Source of the DNA: CADEFX01 sp963806735
Lineage (GTDB): Bacteria > Pseudomonadota > Alphaproteobacteria > Rhizobiales > Hyphomicrobiaceae
Assembly: GCA_963806735.1 (NCBI GenBank)
Contig: CAWEBE010000079.1
Coordinates: 1-64,000, forward strand
DNA length: 64,000 nucleotides
Direction: 5' to 3'
Shown here: in pieces, positions 25,578-32,954 of the stretch
Numbering within the stretch: the stretch's first letter is position 1
How the letters are laid out: every line of letters starts with the position of its first letter
Position numbers and translations under genes: made by a program
The notes under the pieces: model-generated
Told to the model about the DNA's origin: nothing
The model's input: only the letters and a program-made list of their open reading frames with translations
Databases searched by the model: none

Positions 25578-25811
25578 ATGTTTCAGGATAGCCGGCGTCC
25601 GGGCACCATCTGCTTCGCGAACGGGTCTACCCTCGCCTGTACGGTGCAGCGTTCGTCGGCTGCATTGGCTGAGGTGAGAGTGCCCAATGCCGGTTCACTC
25701 CCGCGGTTATTTGAGTTGAACGATGGCGTACGCCAGAGGGCCGCAACTGTAGTGTGGCGAAGAACCGGCGTTTTGGGCATCCGGTTTGACGACTATTGCA
25801 ATGGTCGCTGA
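25578..25811 (+). CDS. PilZ-like small protein
   Basis: 77 residues; GGGAG lies upstream of ATG 25578. The order RRPGTICFANGSTLACTVQR, SSAALAEVRVP, LPRLFEL and AATVVWRRTGVLGIRFDD follows the short PilZ-domain proteins of Bradyrhizobiaceae, which end VxWRxxxRxGVRF. PilZ domains bind cyclic di-GMP through an RxxxR and (D/N)xSxxG motif. Here RRPG and RSSAA are only partial matches, so binding is doubtful. Confidence 0.5.
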   Translation: MFQDSRRPGTICFANGSTLACTVQRSSAALAEVRVPNAGSLPRLFELNDGVRQRAATVVWRRTGVLGIRFDDYCNGR

Positions 25812-25867
25812 TCGACCTCGGTGTCTTACAGCGCGCATGGTAACAGCAATCAGCCAAGAGGGCGGGC

Positions 25868-26275
25868 ATGACTCGGGCAGCGTTCGCGGTCAGCATCGCT
25901 GGCGGTCTTTTGGCAGCGACAGTGGCTGTCAGCCTCTCGCTTCCTGCCTACGGCCAGGCAGGCCTTGACGGGTCTTGGAGTGGCAGCGGTCGAATTACGC
26001 TCCCGTCGGGAGCTACAGAAAGCGCGCGATGCCGGGCGACCTTTCGGCGGCAAGCTGGCAATACCTTTGGCATGATCGCCCAATGTGCGACCGCTTCTGT
26101 CCGCGTCGCGCAAACCGCGGCGCTGGCGCGCGTTGGCGCCAACCGATTCACGGGCGATTTTTACAATGCGGAGTATGCCATGTCGGGCACCATCACGATT
26201 ACAGTGCACGGCAACAAGCTCAACGCATCGCTCAGCGGTGGAGGAGGATCGGCGTCCTTCGCGTTGAGTAAGTAG
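25868..26275 (+). CDS. Secreted beta-rich hypothetical protein
   Basis: 135 residues with a clear signal peptide (MTRAAFAVSIAGGLLAATVA to AYGQ). The mature part has alternating polar/non-polar strands: GSWSGSGRITLPSGATESAR, CRATFRRQAG, MIAQCATASVRVAQTAALAR, and YAMSGTITITVHGNKLNASL. Two Cys residues may form a disulfide. Similar proteins are widespread but uncharacterised in Bradyrhizobium-like genomes. GAGGGCGGGC precedes the ATG. Confidence 0.68.
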   Translation: MTRAAFAVSIAGGLLAATVAVSLSLPAYGQAGLDGSWSGSGRITLPSGATESARCRATFRRQAGNTFGMIAQCATASVRVAQTAALARVGANRFTGDFYNAEYAMSGTITITVHGNKLNASLSGGGGSASFALSK

Positions 26276-26281
26276 GCGGAT

Positions 26282-26302
26282 CGCCAGCGCGCCCCGCTGG
26301 CG
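26282..26302 (+). terminator. Hairpin after the secreted protein gene
   Basis: CGCCAGCG (26282-26289) pairs with CGCTGGCG (26295-26302) around five bases, seven bases after the stop. No T-run follows, so termination is only suggested. Confidence 0.4.
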
Positions 26303-26547
26303 CGGGCGCTGGGCGTCCAGGTAGCTGGGTGAGATCACCTCCCTTCGCCGGCTCCCCCAAAGGGAAGGGACCGAGTATCTGATCGGACGTGCGTGGCAGG
26401 AGGTGTGGGATGTTTGTTGTTGCCGGGCCGGTCAGTTCACGTGTCCGCACAGCGCGCTCCCACGAAACTTTTTGACACCCGATTAAGTTAAGTCGCCGAC
26501 GTGGCGGCGCGGGGGTCCACGGCTATCGGCAATCGAGGAAAAGTTTC

Positions 26548-26886
26548 GTGTCTAAGAAAAAAGCCACCAAGGTGACCTCAAGGAAGAAGTCTCGCGCTCT
26601 TCCGCTTGTGAGCGGCGAGCCCAAACTGCATACGCGTCGGAGCACGTCCCGGGAAAAGAACTCAAAGGTCAGGCGCGCGCCCTCGCGCGGCCTCCACGCT
26701 CGAAACAGTAAAGCCGTGCCCACTGGGTCTCCGTGGGATGTGGCGCTCCGTCAGCAGGCTCTATTTGCCACCTCGTTTTCGAGTGCCCTTCGTATTCAGG
26801 TTCAGATGTTTCGTATGTGGCTCGGTCTGGGAAGGCCCGTCACGCGACCGTCAGATGAGCGGCCAAGCCGTCAGCGACGGCGGTAG
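26548..26886 (+). CDS. Basic-tailed small protein, possibly DNA- or granule-associated
   Basis: 112 residues from GTG 26548; GAGGAAA precedes it. The first half is strongly basic (SKKKATKVTSRKKSRALP, TRRSTSREKNSKVRR), like histone-H1-type tails. The second half has an amphipathic helix WDVALRQQALFATSFSSALR then IQVQMFRMWLG reminiscent of phasin helices. The combination of a basic tail and a phasin-like helix occurs in granule-organising proteins, but here the link is only by resemblance. Confidence 0.5.
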   Translation: MSKKKATKVTSRKKSRALPLVSGEPKLHTRRSTSREKNSKVRRAPSRGLHARNSKAVPTGSPWDVALRQQALFATSFSSALRIQVQMFRMWLGLGRPVTRPSDERPSRQRRR

Positions 26887-27239
26887 AGGCGAAGTTGCCT
26901 CGCACTAGCCACTGAAGTCCCGGCAAGATCGCAGACAAGCCTACCTTTGGCTGCGGTGTGTGCCAGTGCCCTATTTGCCGCTGGCGAAGCGTCCAAGAGC
27001 GAGGTGGAAAGACGCTTGCGTCGGTAGGCTGCACGCCTGCGTCTCCTGAAACATCCCGACCATTCCAGCCTGTATCGTGCTGCGCATTAAGGCTCGCGTC
27101 GCGCGCACCAGTCTCACAGCAAGCCGCTGCCTGTGCTGCACAGCACACTCAGCGAGCATGAGGTAGCGCTTCATGCTCGGACGATCAGGCGACGACATCC
27201 CCCCAGTCGTTCGCATCGCCCACAAGCTGGAGATCAGTC
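26887..27239. other. No recognisable gene
   Basis: No supported coding frame, RNA gene or repeat. Confidence 0.4.
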
Positions 27240-27425
27240 ATGAGAACTCTGTTGTGCGCATCGGCGCTGGTTCTTGGTGTTCTAGCTGCGCCGGCCACCG
27301 CCAAATCGGTCTGGGATCAAATCTCCGACACGTCCCCGCGGTCGGGCCTGTTTGAAGACCTCAATCTGACGGCCCCCAAAAGCGGCTCGCCTGCGAGCTG
27401 GAAAAGCTCGATCGATAATGGATAG
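27240..27425 (+). CDS. Small secreted protein, C-terminus perhaps replaced
   Basis: 61 residues with a signal peptide MRTLLCASALVLGVLAAPATA and a mature part WDQISDTSPRSGLFEDL followed by NLTAPKSG. Related rhizobial proteins repeat the unit (D/E)TAPRS..FD. Here only two units are present before an unrelated end (PASWKSSIDNG). It overlaps the 3' part of a convergent minus-strand frame, so one of the two may be truncated. Confidence 0.5.
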   Translation: MRTLLCASALVLGVLAAPATAKSVWDQISDTSPRSGLFEDLNLTAPKSGSPASWKSSIDNG

Positions 27426-27706
27426 GGTACACTATTGCCTTTGGTCACGAAACGCTCTCCGGCAACGTAGAAGATATTCACTTCTTGCAGATGCAATGCG
27501 CGGTGACCCTTGTCCTGCGCATACTTCACTACTTGATAGAGCATAGTCTCATCGAGCTTGAGTTTCGGACCACCTTCTTCTGACACTCGCTTGAACGCTC
27601 GCTCTTCGATCGAACCCTTGAAGCCCGGCTTAACCCGCACGATCTGCCCCGGGGCGGGTACCCAGTGGTCAAATCTCTCGTCGCCCTCTGTCACGGTCGT
27701 CACCAT
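27317..27706 (-). CDS. Hypothetical protein
   Basis: 129 residues. The segment DHWVPAPGQIVRVKPGFKGS followed by KLKLDETMLYQVVKYAQDKG looks like a genuine soluble protein, but I do not recognise a family. The frame is gene-like upstream of the ATG too (LCEELPLKR). Its last ~35 residues overlap the small secreted gene on the other strand, so its true 3' end may be lost near 27420. Confidence 0.4.
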   Translation of the reverse strand: MVTTVTEGDERFDHWVPAPGQIVRVKPGFKGSIEERAFKRVSEEGGPKLKLDETMLYQVVKYAQDKGHRALHLQEVNIFYVAGERFVTKGNSVPYPLSIELFQLAGEPLLGAVRLRSSNRPDRGDVSEI

Positions 27707-27828
27707 GCGCTTGAGCGGCAGCTCCTCGCATAGAGACCGCTATGGTCGCTCTACGCGCTGGCCGCACTCGAGAATTCCCAGTCTTTAAAGGCGCATATCG
27801 CCGGTGGCTCGCTACCAAAATCCATTGG

Positions 27829-28353
27829 CTAGAATTCTCCCGCATTTGCCTGCGCCAGCAACGCCAGCAAGCCCCTTAGGAGATCAATTGGTGCAGGCGG
27901 ACAGCCTCGAATTTCGAGATCCACGGGGATCACCGCAGAGACCGGGCCAGCACAGGCATAGCTATCGGCAAACACACCGCAGTTGATCGCACAATCGCCC
28001 ACTGCGACCACCCATTTGGGATTCGGCGTCGCATGGTAGGTGCGCTCCAGTGCCTCGCGCATGTTCTTGGTCACCGGCCCCGTCACCAGCAGCACATCGG
28101 CATGGCGCGGCGAGGCAACGAAGCGCAAGCCGAAGCGCTCCAGATCGTAGAAGGCGTTGCCGAGCGCATGGATCTCGAGCTCGCAGCCGTTGCAGGAGCC
28201 GGCGTCCACCTCACGAATGGAAAGCGAGCGTCCCAGCCGACGCCGCGCGTGGCGCTGGAGGCTTGTCCCCACCTCTGCCAAGGCGCGCTCGTCAGCCGAC
28301 GCGGGCTCGGTCAAGGGCGACTGCAGCAAGCTTTTGAACAGTAGCTTACGCAT
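27829..28353 (-). CDS. Hydrogenase-4-like small subunit (HyfI/HycG, NuoB-like)
   Basis: 174 residues, last gene of the complex. It carries the FeS-binding cysteines of the NuoB/hydrogenase small subunit fold: SCNGCELE (C54, C57), GDCAINCGVF (C121, C125) and EIRGCPPAP (C151). In complex I and group-4 hydrogenases this subunit holds the 4Fe-4S cluster nearest the active or quinone site. The first ~45 residues are a basic extension. It starts six bases after the large-subunit gene ends. No ferredoxin-type subunit (HyfA/HyfH) is encoded nearby, so the electron donor is unknown. Confidence 0.88.
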   Translation of the reverse strand: MRKLLFKSLLQSPLTEPASADERALAEVGTSLQRHARRRLGRSLSIREVDAGSCNGCELEIHALGNAFYDLERFGLRFVASPRHADVLLVTGPVTKNMREALERTYHATPNPKWVVAVGDCAINCGVFADSYACAGPVSAVIPVDLEIRGCPPAPIDLLRGLLALLAQANAGEF

Positions 28354-28359
28354 GCGATC

Positions 28360-29874
28360 TCACAGGTCGTGACCGGAATACGAGCAGTTGAAGGATTTGT
28401 TGCAGAGCGGAAAATCAGCAACGATGTTGCCTTCGACGACCGCTTCCAGCAGTGGCCATTGAAACCAGGACGGATCGCGCAAATGACAACGCGACACCCT
28501 CCCGTCGCTGCAGATGCGCACCCATGCCAGCACGTCGCCGCGGAAACCCTCCGCGAACGACAGCCCTTCCACCGTCGGCTTGCGCAAACCAGGATCGACG
28601 CTGTCTGTCCGGAGTGGGCCGTCGGGCAGGCGATCGAGAATTTGCTCGATTAGCCGCAGCGATTGTTTCACCTCATCGATTCTGACCCAAACGCGTGCAT
28701 CGACGTCGCCTTCGCGGCGCGTTGGGACATCGAACGACAGGCTATTGTAAGGCGCGTATCCCGACATCTTGCGCACATCGCGCGTGCCCCCTGAGGCGCG
28801 GCCGATAAATCCGCCCGCTCCGTATTGCGTCGCGAGCGCCGAACTCAGGATGCCAGTTGCCACCGTCCGGTCTTGCAGCGAGGTCGTGTTGTCATAGAGC
28901 TCGATCAACTCCGGAAACTGTCTATCGATCGCGTCAAGCAGTGTCCGGATCGTCGTGACGCCGGTCTTGTCGAGGTCTACGGCGACGCCGCCCGGCACAA
29001 TGCGGTCCATCATCAAGCGGTGGCCGAAGCAGGCGTGGCTGGCCCGCAGCACGCGCTCGCGTAAGATGCCGCAATGGGCATGCAACAGCGAGAACGACGC
29101 GTCATTACAAATAGCGCCGATGTCACCCAGATGATTGGCAAGGCGCTCCAATTCCGCCATCAGCGCGGCGAGCCACATGGCACGACCCGGCGCCTCGATT
29201 CCAAGCGCAGCCTCGACAGCCCGCGCGAATGCAATCGAATAGGCTACCGTGCTGTCGCCCGAGACCCGCGCCGCGAGCTTAGCCGCACGCTCCAGCGATG
29301 CACCGACCATGAGGTTGTCGACGCCCTTGTGCACATAGCCGAGCCGCTGCTCGAGCCGCACGACAGTCTCGCCATTGGCGCTGAAGCGGAAATGCCCTGG
29401 CTCGATGATGCCCGCGTGCACTGGCCCAACCGGGATCTGATGCAGCGGAGGTCCTTCTGCGGCGTGGAACGCGTAGGCATCACCCGTGCCTGGCGCAACC
29501 GCACTCTCTCCCAGCGGATGGCGCACCCCCCAGCGCCCGTGGTCGAGCCACCCGCGTTGGTCCGGGCAGCCTTCAGGGACGAGCCCGTAAAGGTCGTGGA
29601 TGCTGCGTTCCAGGCGCAGCGCCGGCGGATGGACGCAAGCGACGGACGGAAAGCGTTTGTTGGGGCACGCGAGGGTCAGCACGCCGATGTTCTGGCTCTC
29701 CAGCGCCATGTGCACGACCTCGGGCTCCCCCCACAGGGAGAGCAGCCTGCCTTCTCCGGCCGCAAGATGCCGGGCTGCGCGTTGCCATGCGTCTCCATCG
29801 ACCACGATGCGCGGGTAAGGCAGCTGCACGCCGCTCGATGGTCGTTGCCGCATCATCTCGCCGAGCCAGGTCAT
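28360..29874 (-). CDS. Hydrogenase-4-like large subunit (HyfG/HycE, NuoCD-like) without NiFe ligands
   Basis: About 504 residues: a NuoC-like N-terminal domain (to ~125; RSIHDLYGLVPEGCPDQRGW) and a NuoD-like body (VGPVHAGIIEPGHFRFSANG, RLEQRLGYVHKGVDNLM). At the L1 position, where hydrogenases have RxCGxC, the sequence is RVSGDSTVAYS (~203-213), without cysteine. At the C-terminus there is no DPCxxC; the end is PLCNKSFNCSYSGHDL, with a C-x5-C pair. A NiFe centre as in Hyc/Hyf therefore cannot form. This fits the energy-converting hydrogenase-related (Ehr) group. A GTG three bases earlier is an alternative start. Confidence 0.88.
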   Translation of the reverse strand: MTWLGEMMRQRPSSGVQLPYPRIVVDGDAWQRAARHLAAGEGRLLSLWGEPEVVHMALESQNIGVLTLACPNKRFPSVACVHPPALRLERSIHDLYGLVPEGCPDQRGWLDHGRWGVRHPLGESAVAPGTGDAYAFHAAEGPPLHQIPVGPVHAGIIEPGHFRFSANGETVVRLEQRLGYVHKGVDNLMVGASLERAAKLAARVSGDSTVAYSIAFARAVEAALGIEAPGRAMWLAALMAELERLANHLGDIGAICNDASFSLLHAHCGILRERVLRASHACFGHRLMMDRIVPGGVAVDLDKTGVTTIRTLLDAIDRQFPELIELYDNTTSLQDRTVATGILSSALATQYGAGGFIGRASGGTRDVRKMSGYAPYNSLSFDVPTRREGDVDARVWVRIDEVKQSLRLIEQILDRLPDGPLRTDSVDPGLRKPTVEGLSFAEGFRGDVLAWVRICSDGRVSRCHLRDPSWFQWPLLEAVVEGNIVADFPLCNKSFNCSYSGHDL

Positions 29875-29881
29875 CACAACC

Positions 29882-31342
29882 TCATCCGAGCAGCCGCGCT
29901 ACGGCCTGGAACCAGGCCACCAGCGGCCCTGGCAAGAAAATGCCCGCCGCCAGCACAAGTGCCAGATGCGAAAACAGGGGCAGATAGGAGGCTTCCACCG
30001 CCGCGGTGCTGCCTGTCGCCGCGCCGAAGGCGATCTCGTGCAGGCGCAGCATGAGCGCACCGGATGCAACCAACAGGCCGAACACCAGCACGACCGCCAA
30101 CAGGGGTTCTCGCGCAAACGTCGAGCTGACGATCAGGAACTCGCTCATGAAGATGCCGAGGGGCGGGAAGCCGGCGATCGCCACAACACCGGCCACCAAG
30201 CCCCACCCCAGCACGGGGTGGCTTTCGGTCAGCCCGCGGATCTCGGACATGCGCTGCGTTCCCTTGACCTGGGCGACATGACCGACGGCGAAGAAAATCG
30301 CCGACTTGGTCAGGCTGTGCATGGTCATATGCAGCAGGCCGCCGAAGTTGGCGAGCGGCCCGCCCATCCCGAACGCGAAGGTGATGATCCCCATATGCTC
30401 GATGGAGGAGTAGGCGAACATACGTTTGATGTCGCGCCGTCGGTAGAGCATGAAGCCGGCAAACACCAGCGACACCAGGCCCAAAGTCACCATGAGTGGA
30501 CCGGGAGCGAGCGCGTGCGGATTGGCTGCGATCAGCATCTTGAACCGCAGCAAGGCATACAAGGCGACGTTGAGCAGCAGACCCGACAGCACGGCTGAGA
30601 TGGGCGTAGGGCCCTCGGCGTGGGCGTCGGGCAGCCAGGCGTGCAGCGGTGCCAGCCCGACCTTGGTGCCGTAGCCGAGCATCAGAAACACGAAGGCGAC
30701 ATTCAAAAGCTCGGGGCTGAAGCTGCCCGCCTTCTCGATCAGCGCCGTCCAAACCATGGCGTCGTGACCTTCGCCGATCACGGGGCGCGCGGCCATGTAG
30801 ACCAGGATGGTGCCGAACAGCGCAAGGGCGATGCCGACGCTGCCGAGGATGAAGTACTTCCATGCCGCCTCCAGCGCCTCGTGCGTGCGGTAGATGCCGA
30901 CCATCAGCACGGTGGTGAGGGTGGCAAGCTCGACGGCGACCCACATCAAGCCGATGTTGTTGGCGGTCAGCCCGAGGTTCATGGCGAACATCAGCGTCTG
31001 GTACATAGCGTGATAGAAGCGCAGGTAGTGCGGCGTCAGCCGGCCGGTCGCGATCTCGTGCCCGATGTAGCTCGCGCTGAAAACGCTGGTGGTAAAGCCC
31101 ACGAACGTCGAGAGCACGACGAAGACGACGTTGAGGTCGTCGACGAACAGATAGGGGCCAGACCCCGGCCGGTCGACCAGTAGAAACAAGGCCGCTACCA
31201 GCGTCGACAGAGTCGCCAGGACATTGAGGCGCGCCGCCAGCCAGTAGCCGGGCAGCAGCGCTAGCAGCACCGCCGCCCCCATGGGGATCAGGAGTATAGC
31301 CGTCAGCGGCTCGAGGGAAAAATTGGCTAGCAGGATGTTCAC
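29882..31342 (-). CDS. Hydrogenase-4-like membrane subunit F (proton-translocating, NuoM/N-like)
   Basis: 486 residues with about 14 hydrophobic segments. The antiporter core is clear: MWVAVELATLTTVLMVGIYR with the key Glu in TM5, then GYGTKVGLAPLHAWLPDAHA with the Lys of TM7, SAVLSGLLLNVALYALLRFK and FAYSSIEHMGIITFAFG. These residues form the proton path in complex I and Mrp subunits. The start overlaps the preceding hyfE-like stop by four bases (ATGA). It lacks the long lateral helix of NuoL. Confidence 0.9.
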   Translation of the reverse strand: MNILLANFSLEPLTAILLIPMGAAVLLALLPGYWLAARLNVLATLSTLVAALFLLVDRPGSGPYLFVDDLNVVFVVLSTFVGFTTSVFSASYIGHEIATGRLTPHYLRFYHAMYQTLMFAMNLGLTANNIGLMWVAVELATLTTVLMVGIYRTHEALEAAWKYFILGSVGIALALFGTILVYMAARPVIGEGHDAMVWTALIEKAGSFSPELLNVAFVFLMLGYGTKVGLAPLHAWLPDAHAEGPTPISAVLSGLLLNVALYALLRFKMLIAANPHALAPGPLMVTLGLVSLVFAGFMLYRRRDIKRMFAYSSIEHMGIITFAFGMGGPLANFGGLLHMTMHSLTKSAIFFAVGHVAQVKGTQRMSEIRGLTESHPVLGWGLVAGVVAIAGFPPLGIFMSEFLIVSSTFAREPLLAVVLVFGLLVASGALMLRLHEIAFGAATGSTAAVEASYLPLFSHLALVLAAGIFLPGPLVAWFQAVARLLG

Positions 31343-32001
31343 TGCCGCTCTCCCCGAAAATCGTCGAGAGCCTGCAAGTCGACCAAATCGAAGCGCTCGC
31401 GGATGCGGAACAGGAACACGCCGATGACGATGAACGCGACTAGGACCGAGAACGCTACACTGATCTCGACCACCAGCGGCATGCCCTTGGCGCCGGTTGC
31501 GGCCAGGATCAGGCCGTTCTCTAGCGACATGAAGCCGATCACCTGGCTGACGGCGTTGCGCCGCGTCACCATCATCATCAGGCCGAGCAGCACCACCGAA
31601 AGCGCAAACGCCAGGTCCTCCCGGGCCAATGGGTCGGCTGCCGCGGTCGCCTTGAGCATCACCACCATCGACAGGGCAACGAGCCCCATGCCGGCAAGCA
31701 TGGTGGATCCGATGCCAACCACCGTCTCGATGGTGCGATGGATGCCGAGCCGGGCCACCACGCGGTGCAGTGCCACAGGTATGACGATCGCCTTGAGCAC
31801 CAGCGCGATCGCTGCCGTTACGTAGAGGTGCGGAGCGGCTTGGATATGGGCCTGCCAGGCAACCGACGCCGACAGCACCACCGCATGCAGCGCGAACACG
31901 TTGAGCAATCCATACATGCGATCCTGGTAGAGCAGCATGAAGCTCGTCAGCACCAGGCCGCCTGCCAGCATGTGCGCAACGTCGAGGAAATAGCGCTCCA
32001 T
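31339..32001 (-). CDS. Hydrogenase-4-like membrane subunit E
   Basis: 220 residues with about seven membrane segments, matching HyfE: a fusion-like pattern whose last 110 residues resemble NuoK (VTRRNAVSQVIGFMSLENGL with the conserved Glu, then LVAFIVIGVFLFRI). The ATG at 32001 shares one base with the stop of the preceding hyfC-like gene (TGATG), so translation is coupled. It ends with a charged cytoplasmic tail (RIRERFDLVDLQ). Confidence 0.88.
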   Translation of the reverse strand: MERYFLDVAHMLAGGLVLTSFMLLYQDRMYGLLNVFALHAVVLSASVAWQAHIQAAPHLYVTAAIALVLKAIVIPVALHRVVARLGIHRTIETVVGIGSTMLAGMGLVALSMVVMLKATAAADPLAREDLAFALSVVLLGLMMMVTRRNAVSQVIGFMSLENGLILAATGAKGMPLVVEISVAFSVLVAFIVIGVFLFRIRERFDLVDLQALDDFRGERQ

Positions 32002-32954
32002 CAGAAGCTCCTCGACACGAAGCGGAGCAGGGTGCCGAGCAGGCCCAGCATGAGGGCTATCCCCAGGAAGTCCGGAACCCGAAACACCCGCATCTTGGCA
32101 ATCGAGGTCTCGATCAGGACCAGCAGGAAGCCACCGAGCGCCAACTTGCCAACGTAGGCGGCCAGCCCGACGGCGTAGGACGCCAACCCGTCGCCCGTCT
32201 GCGCTAGGCCCCACGGCAAGAAGATGCAGCCGATCAACGAGATGTAGAGCAGCAGTTTGAGCGCCGCCGCGAACTCCAGGACAGCGAGGTGCCGGCCGGA
32301 ATACTCCAGCACCATGGCTTCGTGCACCATCGTCAGCTCGAGGTGGGTCGCAGGATTGTCGACGGGGATGCGCGCGTTTTCCGCCAGCGCCACGATGACG
32401 AGTGCCGCCAGCGCCAATCCCAGCGACACGCGCAGGCTGCCGCTGGTCAGCATGAACTGCGCGATGGCGGAAAGCTGCGTCGAGCCAGCGACCAGGGCCA
32501 CGGTGAAAGTGATCATGATCATGGCCGGCTCGGCGAGGGTCGCGAACATCATTTCGCGGCTCGCGCCAATGCCGCCGAAACTGGTCCCGACGTCCATGCC
32601 GAGCAGCGCCAGGAAGAACCGGGCCGAGCCGATGAGCGCCGTGATGGCGATCAGGTCGGCCGCCCAGCTGAAATGCAGCCCGGTGGCGAACGTCGGCACC
32701 AGCGCAGCGGCGACCCACGTGGCGGAGAAGACCATGTAAGGACCGCTGCGGAACAGCCACGAAGCGTTCTCGGCCAGGACGACCTCCTTGCGGATCAACC
32801 GCAGCAGGTCGCGATAGGGCTGCAGCAGCGACGGGCCGCGCCGGCGCAGCAGGCGGGCCTTCATCTTGCGCGTGAAGCCCAGAAGCAAAGGCGCCAGCGC
32901 CAGCACGAGTGCCATCTGCACACCCTGCACTGCCAAAGCGATGATCAGGTCCAT
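32001..32954 (-). CDS. Hydrogenase-4-like membrane subunit C (HyfC/HycD, NuoH-like)
   Basis: 317 residues, about eight membrane segments. NuoH-type features: RRGPSLLQPYRDLLRLIRKE near residue 40-60, ASREMMFATLAEPAMIM, and the acidic loop ENARIPVDNPATHLELTMVH then EAMVLEYSGR, where Glu/Asp residues couple the redox arm to the membrane. The start ATG 32954 overlaps the end of hyfB by ten bases. A longer open frame upstream is the antisense-like overlap with hyfB and is not used. Confidence 0.9.
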   Translation of the reverse strand: MDLIIALAVQGVQMALVLALAPLLLGFTRKMKARLLRRRGPSLLQPYRDLLRLIRKEVVLAENASWLFRSGPYMVFSATWVAAALVPTFATGLHFSWAADLIAITALIGSARFFLALLGMDVGTSFGGIGASREMMFATLAEPAMIMITFTVALVAGSTQLSAIAQFMLTSGSLRVSLGLALAALVIVALAENARIPVDNPATHLELTMVHEAMVLEYSGRHLAVLEFAAALKLLLYISLIGCIFLPWGLAQTGDGLASYAVGLAAYVGKLALGGFLLVLIETSIAKMRVFRVPDFLGIALMLGLLGTLLRFVSRSF

